Shown piece after piece: positions 1-5,780 of a stretch of 20,263 nt of DNA. The notes below the pieces were generated by a model that saw nothing but the letters and a program-made list of their open reading frames with translations, ran no database searches and was not told the origin of the DNA. The translations under genes and the position numbers were made by a program. The stretch is from an uncultured Oscillospiraceae bacterium (GTDB lineage Bacteria > Bacillota > Clostridia > Oscillospirales > Oscillospiraceae). The first letter of the stretch is position 1; every line of letters starts with the position of its first letter. Location of the stretch: positions 1-20,263 of the forward strand of contig CAKUOS010000039.1 in the NCBI GenBank assembly GCA_934670025.1, in the 5' to 3' direction.

Positions 1-45
1 GTTGCCGGTAGAGCCGGTTGCAAGGACTTCGTACGGAACACTCAT
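1..45 (-). CDS. MBL-fold metallo-hydrolase, N-terminal fragment (cut by window edge)
   Basis: Only the first 15 codons are visible, read leftward from an ATG at 45: MSVPYEVLATGSTGN. The segment VLATGSTGN matches the first beta strand and turn typical of metallo-beta-lactamase-fold hydrolases (LATGSSGN-like). Such a gene commonly follows recT in phages of Clostridia. The start codon overlaps the recT stop codon (TAATG), so translation is probably coupled to recT. I see no clear ribosome-binding site of its own. The metal-binding HxHxDH motif would lie outside the window, so catalytic competence cannot be judged. Family assignment rests on a short motif plus gene order. Confidence 0.6.
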   Translation of the reverse strand, partial: MSVPYEVLATGSTGN

Positions 46-992
46 TACAGCGAATTGAGGTCAATCTGCTCCGGTTCACCGGCGTTCTCCTGAAGTTGTG
101 CCGGGGCGCTGCCCTCAACGGCCGGCTGCGGGGCGTCGGTCGTAAGCTCCAGCTCGTCGGAATGGTCGGTAATGATTTCACCAGTCCTCGGGTCAGCAGT
201 CAGGACAGATCCGTCATCAATAAACGCCTGCTGTATTTCTGTGGACATGATGCCCCACTTGCTGATAAGCTGGCGAAGCAGCGTTTTTTGAGCCATGCTG
301 TCAAAGTCCTTGTACCAGAACGAGGAGTACTTCCACATATCCTTGTCGGCAATTTGACCGTTCTGGATTTTTTCATAGGCATCCTTGCTGAACGCCTGCG
401 AATATGTATCCGCATGGTTGAGAACCTTTTCACGCGACCAGTAGATGCGCTTCCGGAAACCATTCAGGTACTCGAAGTGCGCCATGTAGCCAACGATCGG
501 AAGCCTTTCACGCAGATCGTCATCCTCAATGAACCTGAATCGCGGTTCTGCCGTTTCGGGATCTTTCCCCAAATATTCGCCTTGCCGAATCTCCATGCAG
601 CCCAGTTTCCGATACTGGCCGCTGCGAAGCGCAAGCTGGATATATCCCTTGTAACCAAGGACAAACTGTGCTTTGGAGCATTCGGGTGAAAGCAGGTGAC
701 CTTCACGGTCATACTTGGCTTTCTGCTTGAACGGAACGAGATAATACTGGCCGAGCTGCGGCGAAGGAGAGAGATTCAGGGCTTCGCCCAGCAGACCACC
801 GGCGAGGATGGAGCCGGGGTCACAAGTCTGAAGCGCCGGGGTAATAGCGACGGCGGACGTGATCGATGCGATGAAGCGGTTTGCGCGCCCCGGTTCTTTC
901 AGCGTGTTGTTTATAAGGTTTCTGTAGTTTTCCGTGGTGATAGCGACGGAGAACGTCTGCTTCTTCGCAGGCGCGATGTTAGAACTGCTCAT
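45..992 (-). CDS. recT: RecT-family single-strand annealing protein (315 aa)
   Basis: This is a phage recombinase of the RecT/Redbeta type. It is expected to coat single-stranded DNA and anneal homologous strands during phage recombination. The visible family pattern is: an N-terminal ITxENYRNLINNTLKEP stretch, then PALQTCDPGSILAGGLLGEALNLSPSPQLGQYYLVPF, then QFVLGYKGYIQLALRSGQY, and a C-terminal acidic, Pro/Ala-rich tail. I chose the ATG at 992 because TGGAGG lies 8 nt upstream; the ATG at 1007 overlaps that site. It overlaps the stop of the upstream DUF1351 gene by 14 bp, and its own stop overlaps the next start. I see no separate RecE-type exonuclease in the visible part, although one could lie to the left. 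Length (315 aa) is normal for the family. Confidence 0.93.
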   Translation of the reverse strand: MSSSNIAPAKKQTFSVAITTENYRNLINNTLKEPGRANRFIASITSAVAITPALQTCDPGSILAGGLLGEALNLSPSPQLGQYYLVPFKQKAKYDREGHLLSPECSKAQFVLGYKGYIQLALRSGQYRKLGCMEIRQGEYLGKDPETAEPRFRFIEDDDLRERLPIVGYMAHFEYLNGFRKRIYWSREKVLNHADTYSQAFSKDAYEKIQNGQIADKDMWKYSSFWYKDFDSMAQKTLLRQLISKWGIMSTEIQQAFIDDGSVLTADPRTGEIITDHSDELELTTDAPQPAVEGSAPAQLQENAGEPEQIDLNSL

Positions 993-1839
993 AGTCGTAA
1001 CCTCCATTTACGAGAAATTCTTTGAGTGCTTTCAGCTTGTCAATGCCGCCGCGGACGCGGAACGAAACCTGATAGATCTTTTCAGCAGGCACCTCGGCGG
1101 GGACGGGCTGCTCGATAGGAGCGGAAACGGGCGCGGGCGGCGCTTCGTTCAGGACTTCTTCGATTTTGGCCTGCGCGGCCTCCTGAACTTCCTGCGCAGA
1201 TTTCATAGCTGCGCGGCGGCGAGCGGCTTCTTCCATCTCCTTGTGGCGCCGGTCAACGATCAGGGCTGCTTCCGGTGCGGAAAGCGATTTGCGGTACTCG
1301 ACCAAGATCTCATCCTTGTGCTCCAGCGTTTCGATCATCCGCAGATCGTTTGAAACATTCTGCAAGAACAAGGAAGCCTGTCCTTGCAGCTTTTTCAGAG
1401 AATCGGACATCGTGATATTGATGCCGCAGCGGTCAAACGGCGCAATGTCTTCGGGGATATTCAAGCTCGCGCGGTATTCGTTGTAGAACGCGACGATTTC
1501 GTCACGCTTCGCGCCTTTGATGCCGTTCTCAACGGAAGTGATCTTGGCTTTCAGCTCAGCGTCTGCCTTGGTAAAAGCGTCGGCCGCACATTCCTTGTAG
1601 AGCTTTTCAAAGGCCTCATACGGGGCAAGGATGGCCTTTTTGACTTCACGGCGGCGCGCTTCCAAGTCCTGAAACTCCTTGTTCAGCTCGGCGCGGGCTT
1701 TCTTGACGTCCTTGTAGGTAGCTTCGGTGCAGGCCAGCGCCAGCACCTGCGCAACACGCTCGTCAACAGAAGCCTTGACCTGCCGAAGCTGGTCTTCAAT
1801 GATCGGAAGCTGTTTTACGACGATCAGGTTATTCTCCAT
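979..1839 (-). CDS. DUF1351 phage protein (286 aa), RecT-associated
   Basis: The protein opens with MENNLIVVKQLPIIEDQL and is dominated by long charged helices (residues about 15-130 and 165-225) likely to form coiled coils. Then comes a Pro/Ala/Glu-rich linker (about 230-252) and a small globular C-terminus (IYQVSFRVRGGIDKLKALKEF). This layout and its position immediately upstream of recT match DUF1351 proteins of Firmicutes phages, whose biochemical role is not established. The last motif (one beta strand, then 'LKALKEFLVNGGYDYEQF') looks like a small alpha/beta DNA- or nucleotide-related fold, but I cannot assign it. CAGGAGG lies 10 nt before the ATG. The start overlaps the preceding gene by 11 bp and the end overlaps recT by 14 bp, indicating one tightly coupled operon. 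Confidence 0.85.
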   Translation of the reverse strand: MENNLIVVKQLPIIEDQLRQVKASVDERVAQVLALACTEATYKDVKKARAELNKEFQDLEARRREVKKAILAPYEAFEKLYKECAADAFTKADAELKAKITSVENGIKGAKRDEIVAFYNEYRASLNIPEDIAPFDRCGINITMSDSLKKLQGQASLFLQNVSNDLRMIETLEHKDEILVEYRKSLSAPEAALIVDRRHKEMEEAARRRAAMKSAQEVQEAAQAKIEEVLNEAPPAPVSAPIEQPVPAEVPAEKIYQVSFRVRGGIDKLKALKEFLVNGGYDYEQF

Positions 1840-2068
1840 CAGAGGGTGCCTCCTGCGTGATCTCTTTCAGGAGCGGCAAGATCCGCTCGTCGATGCGGCT
1901 TTCCGGGACGTTGATCTCGCAGATCACGGCGCGGGCCTCACGCTTTGCGGTGGGGGCGATAACCTCCATGCCGACGTGGGCGTTCGGGACGCAGCAGCGG
2001 TAGCTGTACGTGCCGTTGCTGCGGATGGTGCCGGTCTTTTCGTCGATGTAATGAACGTTTACGATCAT
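1829..2068 (-). CDS. Small phage protein of unknown function (79 aa)
   Basis: I recognise the style of this protein from phage early operons in Clostridia but not a function. It starts MIVNVHYIDEKTG, has a Tyr/Cys-rich segment (YSYRCCVPN), then a beta-rich portion GMEVIAPTAKREARAVICEI, and an acidic C-terminus with 'PESRIDERILPLLKEI'. The wording VGMEVIAPTA is reminiscent of a short beta-barrel fold, which is inference only. AAAGGAG lies 7 nt before the chosen ATG at 2068; a longer frame starting at 2116 lacks such a site. The start overlaps the stop of the upstream gene as ATGA, a sign of translational coupling. There are no membrane segments or signal peptide. Confidence 0.75.
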   Translation of the reverse strand: MIVNVHYIDEKTGTIRSNGTYSYRCCVPNAHVGMEVIAPTAKREARAVICEINVPESRIDERILPLLKEITQEAPSDGE

Positions 2069-2439
2069 GTGTTGTCTCCTTTCTTGATGTAATCGCGTAC
2101 AACATCGGTGAGCCAATCCTGTACGGTGTTGTAGCCATCAGCTGCAAGGTGCGCTCGGAGCTGGGAGGCCTCGTCGGCGGTGATTCTGGCGTGGAGCTTA
2201 TCCTTGAGCCGGTGCTGATCGGCTGTCCGGAGGTGCTTGCGGACGCTGCCGTCCGGGTCAAATTTGGCGTAGAGGGCTTTCATGGCTTTCTGCGTCAGGC
2301 AAATCCCGTAGGCGTCGCTGTTCTCACACTTGCTCTGGCTCGTCATGTCGTACTTGGGGTAAATGGTCTGCACAACGGCAACCATGTCTTTTGCGGGCGT
2401 TTTTGTTTTCAGCCGCAGCTCTTTCAGGCTGTTCGGCAT
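2065..2439 (-). CDS. Phage hypothetical protein (124 aa), possible DNA-binding C-terminus
   Basis: The function is not recognised. From the ATG at 2439 the protein reads MPNSLKELRLKTKTPAKDMV, contains a Cys/Ser segment (SQSKCENSDAYGICLTQKAM), and ends with RLKDKLHARITADEASQLRAHLAADGYNTVQDWLTDVVRDYIKKGD. The last 45 residues have the strand-helix-helix pattern of ribbon-helix-helix-like proteins (short R-I-T strand, then two amphipathic helices). DNA binding is therefore plausible but unproven. AAGGAGG sits 8 nt before this ATG. An in-frame ATG at 2556 would add 39 residues of low-complexity sequence; it directly abuts its own AGGAG, too close for good initiation, so I prefer the shorter form. 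The 133 nt upstream (2440-2572) hold no other gene that I can support. Confidence 0.7.
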   Translation of the reverse strand: MPNSLKELRLKTKTPAKDMVAVVQTIYPKYDMTSQSKCENSDAYGICLTQKAMKALYAKFDPDGSVRKHLRTADQHRLKDKLHARITADEASQLRAHLAADGYNTVQDWLTDVVRDYIKKGDNT

Positions 2440-2572
2440 GAGCATTCCTCCTTGACGATGCGATTTTTCGCTGCTATGATCGAAGTGGGTCTTTGTGCCT
2501 GGGGCTGTTTCCGTGCCAGCGGAGCGGCCCCGTTTTATTTTGCTTGTCGGTCTCATCTCCTTTCTGCAATTT

Positions 2573-2794
2573 TCAGGCGCGTGTAGCGAGTGACTTCACA
2601 CGCCGCAGCTCCGGTCGTGCCGGGTGCGTTGCACGGGCGAGGTACTCGGCAATCGCTTCCTCAGTGATCCAGACCTTGCCGCCGGGCTTTCGCTGGATAT
2701 AAGCCAGATGCCCGCTGCTGCGTTCTGCATCCAGCGTCATAACGGTTATGCCAAGTCTGGCCGCTGCCTCCTTTCGGGTAAGTAACGTATTCAC
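2573..2794 (-). CDS. Excisionase-like helix-turn-helix protein (73 aa, GTG start)
   Basis: This is a small HTH_17/MerR-like DNA-binding protein: LLTRKEAAARLGITVMTLDAERSSGHLAYIQRKPGGKVWITEEAIAEYLAR. The pattern 'K/R-E-A-A-x-L-G-I-x-x-x-T' followed by a wing (KPGGKVWIT) is typical of phage excisionases and related transcription regulators. The C-terminus is Arg-rich (PELRRVKSLATRA). I chose GTG at 2794 because AAAGGAG lies 8 nt upstream; extending to the ATG at 2884 would include a region without a ribosome site. The start overlaps the stop of a 20-codon ORF (GTGA), suggesting coupling. It may serve as Xis for the integrase at 4424-5620, although in this operon it could equally be an early regulator. 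Confidence 0.72.
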   Translation of the reverse strand: MNTLLTRKEAAARLGITVMTLDAERSSGHLAYIQRKPGGKVWITEEAIAEYLARATHPARPELRRVKSLATRA

Positions 2795-2853
2795 GCCATA
2801 TGCTCCTTTCTGCTCCTTGCCCCTCCTCTGCGAGCGGAGAATGTTCTGTTCAT
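2791..2853 (-). CDS. Arg-rich 20-aa micro-ORF / leader peptide upstream of the Xis-like gene
   Basis: Reading leftward, AAAGGAG is followed 6 nt later by an ATG (2853) and 20 codons encoding MNRTFSARRGGARSRKEHMA. The TGA overlaps the GTG start of the excisionase-like gene as GTGA. The peptide has six arginines and two lysines. The good ribosome site and exact stop-start overlap suggest a translated coupling leader. The alternative is chance: the region is purine-rich and the peptide has no recognisable family. Moderate to low confidence that the peptide itself has a function. Confidence 0.42.
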   Translation of the reverse strand: MNRTFSARRGGARSRKEHMA

Positions 2854-2870
2854 AGATGACTCCTTTCTTG

Positions 2871-2889
2871 TGTAGATAAATCATCTACA
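2871..2889. promoter_or_regulatory. Operator O1 (7-5-7 palindrome)
   Basis: The 19-bp sequence TGTAGATAAATCATCTACA is a perfect 7-bp inverted repeat around 5 bp. It overlaps the stop codon of the Cro-like gene (2881-2883) and lies just upstream of the micro-ORF/Xis-like pair. It shares both half-sites with O2, so the same repressor probably binds here. Confidence 0.75.
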
Positions 2890-3096
2890 TTCGGTGCAAA
2901 AAAATATGGCTTCCTTCTCGCCCGTGTCGATGCGCAGAAGATCGCAAAGCCCCTGAATCTCGTTTGCCTTAAACTCAGAGTCATTGTTCAGCTTCTTCAA
3001 GAACCCCTGATATGTAAGCCCAATCTTGTTTGCAATAAAAACGAGCTTGTACCCGGATTCTTTAATTTTTTCGCGCAAAGCAATCGTATCGGTCAT
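2881..3096 (-). CDS. Cro-like HTH regulator (71 aa, DUF739/XRE type)
   Basis: This is the first gene of the leftward early operon. The protein MTDTIALREKIKESGYKLVF then continues as a helix-turn-helix (IANKIGLTYQGFLKKLNND) and a third helix pair (KANEIQGLCDLLRI). It ends EKEAIFFCTECR. This is the layout of small Cro/DUF739 regulators, which usually end with an IFFA-type tail; here a CTECR extension with two cysteines follows. I chose the ATG at 3096, preceded by AAAGGAGGTGGGCGA; an upstream in-frame ATG at 3177 would lie in the promoter region. It faces the CI-like gene across a 159-bp intergenic switch region. Operator O2 covers its transcription start and O1 overlaps its stop codon. It probably represses the lysogeny promoter, by analogy with lambda-type switches. 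Confidence 0.82.
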   Translation of the reverse strand: MTDTIALREKIKESGYKLVFIANKIGLTYQGFLKKLNNDSEFKANEIQGLCDLLRIDTGEKEAIFFCTECR

Positions 3097-3120
3097 TCGC
3101 CCACCTCCTTTCGGCTTCGA

Positions 3121-3139
3121 TGTAGATGAATTATCTACA
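3121..3139. promoter_or_regulatory. Operator O2 (7-5-7 palindrome)
   Basis: The 19-bp sequence TGTAGATGAATTATCTACA is a perfect inverted repeat with the same half-sites as O1. It begins immediately downstream of the leftward -10 box, covering about +1 to +19 of the early transcript. Repressor bound here would block the lytic-side operon. Confidence 0.8.
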
Positions 3140-3145
3140 TTCAGG

Positions 3146-3174
3146 AGATTACCACAGCGTAGACAAAATGTCAA
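3146..3174 (-). promoter_or_regulatory. Leftward early (lytic) promoter
   Basis: On the minus strand there is a consensus -35 TTGACA (3174-3169), a 17-nt spacer and a -10 TAATCT (3151-3146) preceded by TGG (extended -10 form). It drives the Cro-like gene and the operon through recT. Transcription should start near 3139, at the edge of operator O2. Confidence 0.8.
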
Positions 3175-3200
3175 CATCTTTTTAGAAAAAACTTAAAATC

Positions 3201-3219
3201 AGTTGATTTACAATCTACA
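3201..3219. promoter_or_regulatory. Operator O3 (degenerate 7-5-7 site)
   Basis: AGTTGATTTACAATCTACA keeps a perfect right half-site (ATCTACA), while the left half matches at 5 of 7 positions. It overlaps the -35 box and spacer of the CI promoter. A weaker site here fits negative autoregulation of the repressor, as in other phage switches (inference). Confidence 0.6.
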
Positions 3220-3231
3220 TCATGTTACAAT
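3203..3231 (+). promoter_or_regulatory. Promoter of the CI-like repressor
   Basis: TTGATT (3203-3208), a 17-nt spacer and TACAAT (3226-3231) precede the repressor start by about 25 nt. The -35 box is embedded in operator O3. The leader after the start site is short and carries the ribosome site CAGGAGG. Confidence 0.75.
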
Positions 3232-3255
3232 GATTTCTGTCAGGAGGCGATCGTA

Positions 3256-3603
3256 ATGACCATCGGTGAACGCATTAAATTCAAAAGAGAAGAACTCAAC
3301 ATATCTCAGGATGAACTGGCTCGTCGGCTAGGATATAAGTCCAGATCCTCTATCAACAAAATTGAGCTTGGGCTTCAGAATTTGAACCAGTCAAAAATTA
3401 AAGCGATTGCGGACGCGCTTCAAACAACACCGTCATTCATAATGGGGTGGACAGAGGATAAAAAAGAGCCCACCCTCGAAAACGAGGATGGGCTAACAGA
3501 AAACCAGCAGTATCTAATAGACGCAATTCGCAATATGTCTCCGGAGAACGCAAAGAAACTGCGTGTTATTGTGGAACAAGTAATTGACGAGCGCGATCGA
3601 TGA
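3256..3603 (+). CDS. CI-like XRE repressor (115 aa), no protease domain
   Basis: This is the lysogeny-type repressor facing the Cro-like gene. Residues 1-65 form an XRE/HTH_3 domain (MTIGERIKFKREELNISQDE, helix-turn-helix LARRLGYKSRSSINKIELGL, then IKAIADALQTTPSFIMGW). A charged linker (67-80) leads to an amphipathic helix (about 83-112: LIDAIRNMSPENAKKL and onward), probably for dimerisation. At 115 aa it lacks the Ser-Lys LexA-like peptidase domain of lambda CI, so induction cannot work by self-cleavage. A separate antirepressor or protease would be needed (inference). AGGAGG lies 8 nt before the ATG. Its linker codons contain a strong minus-strand terminator (3460-3494), and its last 38 bp overlap a convergent ORF. 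Expected to bind O1-O3. Confidence 0.88.
   Translation: MTIGERIKFKREELNISQDELARRLGYKSRSSINKIELGLQNLNQSKIKAIADALQTTPSFIMGWTEDKKEPTLENEDGLTENQQYLIDAIRNMSPENAKKLRVIVEQVIDERDR
3460..3494 (-). terminator. Minus-strand intrinsic terminator inside the repressor gene
   Basis: A 12-bp stem (AGCCCATCCTCG read on the minus strand, 3494-3483, pairing with 3478-3467; one mismatch) closes a four-base loop. It is followed one base later by six T on the minus strand (3465-3460). On the plus strand no T-run follows, so it acts only leftward. It would end transcripts of the 46-codon ORF at 3566-3706. Confidence 0.8.
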
Positions 3604-3706
3604 CCTTTTCGACCTCCTCTGGGGTAAGCGTCCTGACAAGGTCAATCAGTTCTTCCCTTTCTTTCTCAATGTTTCCGTGGCTCGCGTTTGTAGCGGAAGT
3701 ATTCAT
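3566..3706 (-). CDS. Antisense mini-gene convergent with the repressor (46 aa)
   Basis: This is a small protein too short for usual gene calls. It starts at the ATG at 3706 (MNTSATNASHGN), continues with charged residues (IEKEREE), then an amphipathic helix at residues 20-43 (LIDLVRTLTPEEVEKVIDRA then RQLL), and ends VPQ. An AAAGGA site lies about 9 nt upstream. Its last 38 bp overlap the repressor 3' end on the opposite strand. Support for a real gene is unusually complete: consensus extended -10 promoter (3747-3752), ribosome site, open frame and a strong terminator 70 bp beyond the stop. The helix matches the repressor's C-terminal helix (residues 87-110) at 8 of 24 positions with mostly conservative changes elsewhere, so it may pair with the repressor. 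Function unknown. Confidence 0.66.
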   Translation of the reverse strand: MNTSATNASHGNIEKEREELIDLVRTLTPEEVEKVIDRARQLLVPQ

Positions 3707-3746
3707 GGAAACCGTTCCTTTCATTTTTGCTGCCGGCGCATTTTTG

Positions 3747-3776
3747 ATTATAGCATAAAAACAGGGAATTGGTCAT
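3747..3776 (-). promoter_or_regulatory. Extended -10 promoter for the antisense mini-gene
   Basis: On the minus strand, TGCTATAAT gives a perfect -10 (3752-3747) with the TGn extension. A -35-like ATGACC (3776-3771; 4 of 6 matches) lies 18 nt upstream. Transcription should start near 3740, about 35 nt before the ATG of the 46-aa ORF. Confidence 0.75.
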
Positions 3777-3781
3777 TTTTG

Positions 3782-3800
3782 AGAGAATATAACATTCTCT
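3782..3800. promoter_or_regulatory. 7-5-7 palindrome between mini-gene and lipoprotein
   Basis: AGAGAATATAACATTCTCT is a perfect 7-bp inverted repeat with a 5-bp centre, the same geometry as O1-O3 but with a different half-site (shared G, A and T at positions 2, 6 and 7). It lies upstream of the mini-gene promoter and about 25 bp before the lipoprotein start, so it could control both. The binding factor is unknown. Confidence 0.5.
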
Positions 3801-3824
3801 TTATTTCGACAGGAGGAAATGAAG

Positions 3825-4370
3825 ATGAAAACCAAGGTGCTAACAATCGTGTCCATTTTGGCTGTTACGCTCTTACTATGCGTAGGATGTGCAAAAAAGG
3901 AAAGTGCGCCAACTGCTCCATTTGACGGTGTCCTTGACCTCGACACCGGAAACGTGTATCGGCTTGGAGACACAAAGGAAACGTTCGACAGCGCATTCAA
4001 CGACGGAAAAAAGGATGCCGACCGGGACTATTACTCTTACCTAAGCGATAATCTGCGCGTCGCTTATGATGATGCAGGGAAAGCCATAGAGATCTCTGTT
4101 GATGGAGCGACGAACCGCTTTGCCTTTTACAATTTCACGTTTGATACCGACATTGCCAGCATTGAAGGACGATACGAGCGTTCCGATGTAACCGGTTATC
4201 ACTTTTATTCTCTGGATTTTGATGAAAACGGCGAACCCTGCAAGCCGTACACCGGCGCGGTATTTGCAACGCTTCAAGTCAGAGACGGCGATCTTTTGGA
4301 TATGAAAGACGGTCAGTATCTTGAGTACTCTATTCAAACACGCGAATCCTTTATCACCAATTTGAAATAA
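3825..4370 (+). CDS. Secreted lipoprotein in the lysogeny module (181 aa)
   Basis: The N-terminus is a lipoprotein signal: MKTK, a hydrophobic run (VLTIVSILAVTLLL), then CVGC with the likely lipidated Cys at residue 22. The -3 position is Cys rather than the usual Leu/Val, a mildly atypical lipobox. The mature part (about 160 aa) is acidic, soluble and beta-rich, with repeated short strand patterns (LDTGNVYRLGDTKETF, AIEISVDGATNRFAFYNFTF, YHFYSLDFDENGEPC). It resembles no enzyme I recognise. I chose the second ATG (3825), 8 nt after AGGAGG; the first (3819) is too close. It sits between repressor and integrase, the position occupied in some Firmicutes phages by lipoproteins that block DNA entry of related phages (Ltp of TP-J34 is the known case). 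That role here is inference from position and topology only. Confidence 0.82.
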   Translation: MKTKVLTIVSILAVTLLLCVGCAKKESAPTAPFDGVLDLDTGNVYRLGDTKETFDSAFNDGKKDADRDYYSYLSDNLRVAYDDAGKAIEISVDGATNRFAFYNFTFDTDIASIEGRYERSDVTGYHFYSLDFDENGEPCKPYTGAVFATLQVRDGDLLDMKDGQYLEYSIQTRESFITNLK

Positions 4371-4423
4371 TGGCAAACATCAGGTAAGACTATTGTAAAG
4401 ATTGCAGGGAACGGGGGGATTAA

Positions 4424-5620
4424 ATGGCTCGGCCGAAGAAACCAACATACGAGTTTATCCCCAGCCGAAATGAATACCGGAAGCGCATCAAGGGGCCAGA
4501 CGGCAAATACATTGCCCTTTACGCGCAGACACCTGATGAGCTGACGGCGAAAGTTGCTCTTGCCCAGCGCCAGATTGAAGAAGCTGTGTACCGGCGCGAG
4601 AATCCCACAGTCCGGGAGTATGCAGAAAAGTGGCTTACCATGCAGGCTTCGAGCATTCGGGTAACTACGCTGGCGGACTATACCTCAAAGGTCAAAATCT
4701 ATATCATCGAACCGTTAGGCGACCGTTATATGCAGGAGATCACGCCCGATGATGTGAAGATGGCAATTACCAAGGCTGCTTCAAAATCAGCGTCGATCTA
4801 CCGTAGCGTCCAGATGCTGTACAAGCTGATTTTCACATCGGCAGAGCAAAGCAAAATCATTGACGAATCGCCGTGCAAGAATCTGAATCCAAAAGGCGGC
4901 AAAGCGCCGAAAGAGAAGACGGCACTCACCACAGAGCAGGTGCAGACCCTCTTGGATGCGGTACGCGGTCTGCCGCCATATCCGTTTATCATGCTCTGCC
5001 TGTATGCGGGCCTGCGCAGAGAAGAAGCCCTCGCTCTGCAATGGGATAGCGTATTCTTGGATGGATCTGCCCCGCACATCGTCGTTTGCCGCGCCTGGCA
5101 CATCGAACACAACCGCCCGGTCGTGACAACCGAGTTGAAAACGAAAGCGGCAAAGCGGACAATCCCAATTCCTCCGCAGCTCGTCGATTGTCTGAAAGAA
5201 GTGAAAGAATCTTCGATTTCGGATTATGTCATTGCCAGCAGTGAGGGGCAGCCGTTGTCTGGCACGCAATGGGGACGGCTCTGGAAGTATGTCACTGTCC
5301 GCAGCACCAAGGAGCGCACCTACACCCGGTATGTGAATGGGCAAAAGATCAAGCACACCGTCACGCCGGTTTTGGGTCAAAAGGCAGCGCACAATGCAAG
5401 TGTTGTATATAGCATGGACTTTCAGGTAACGCCACACCAGCTTCGGCATACGTACATCACAAACCTTCTGCTGGCAGGAGTAGATGTCAAGACCGTGCAG
5501 GTTCTTGCCGGTCACGAACACGCGAAAATAACGCTGGACATCTACGCACATCTGACCTATAATCAGCCGAAAGACCTGATTTCAAAGGTCAATGGTGCAT
5601 TTGCAAATAATCCAAAATGA
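4424..5620 (+). CDS. int: Tyrosine-recombinase integrase (398 aa)
   Basis: This is a phage-type site-specific recombinase. There is an N-terminal arm-binding-like segment (residues 1-50), a SAM-like core-binding domain (about 60-145: TVREYAEKWL ... YKLIFTSAEQ), and a catalytic domain (about 165-385). All catalytic residues can be placed: Arg198 (AGLRREE), a beta-hairpin Lys near 239 (ELKTKAAKRTIPI), His338 and Arg341 (TPHQLRHTYIT), His364 (LAGHEHAKIT) and Tyr374 (DIYAHL). The protein therefore looks active. It is the last phage gene before the chromosomal part, as expected when attP lies next to int. The ribosome site (GGGGGG, 5 nt before ATG) is weak, and no good promoter is seen in the 53-nt gap after the lipoprotein gene, so co-transcription with that gene is possible. 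Confidence 0.95.
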   Translation: MARPKKPTYEFIPSRNEYRKRIKGPDGKYIALYAQTPDELTAKVALAQRQIEEAVYRRENPTVREYAEKWLTMQASSIRVTTLADYTSKVKIYIIEPLGDRYMQEITPDDVKMAITKAASKSASIYRSVQMLYKLIFTSAEQSKIIDESPCKNLNPKGGKAPKEKTALTTEQVQTLLDAVRGLPPYPFIMLCLYAGLRREEALALQWDSVFLDGSAPHIVVCRAWHIEHNRPVVTTELKTKAAKRTIPIPPQLVDCLKEVKESSISDYVIASSEGQPLSGTQWGRLWKYVTVRSTKERTYTRYVNGQKIKHTVTPVLGQKAAHNASVVYSMDFQVTPHQLRHTYITNLLLAGVDVKTVQVLAGHEHAKITLDIYAHLTYNQPKDLISKVNGAFANNPK

Positions 5621-5780
5621 GATTCATTTTGAGGTGCATAGAAATTAGAAAGTCGAAAAGTCATTGAAAATAGGGGGCTTTTCACGCGAGGATGTCAGAA
5701 ATACGGTCTCAAAGCTGCACGCCGCGCACCGCAGTTCTCCAAGCGCTGAGTTTCCTTCGAACCTCACACTGCATACAAAA
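5621..5780. other. Probable phage/chromosome junction (attR region)
   Basis: This is a gene-free stretch directly after int, where base composition changes from phage-like to core-like. It contains a short inverted pair GAAAAG (5655-5660) and CTTTTC (5679-5684) about 18 nt apart, which could be integrase core arms. No tRNA gene is present. The matching attL lies outside the window, so the exact core cannot be fixed. The frame open from 5664 has no ribosome site or family features, and I do not call it. Confidence 0.4.

Noticed and set aside
4787..5551. A 254-codon minus-strand frame inside int
   Set aside because: The integrase frame holds every catalytic residue; the antisense frame shows no family features.
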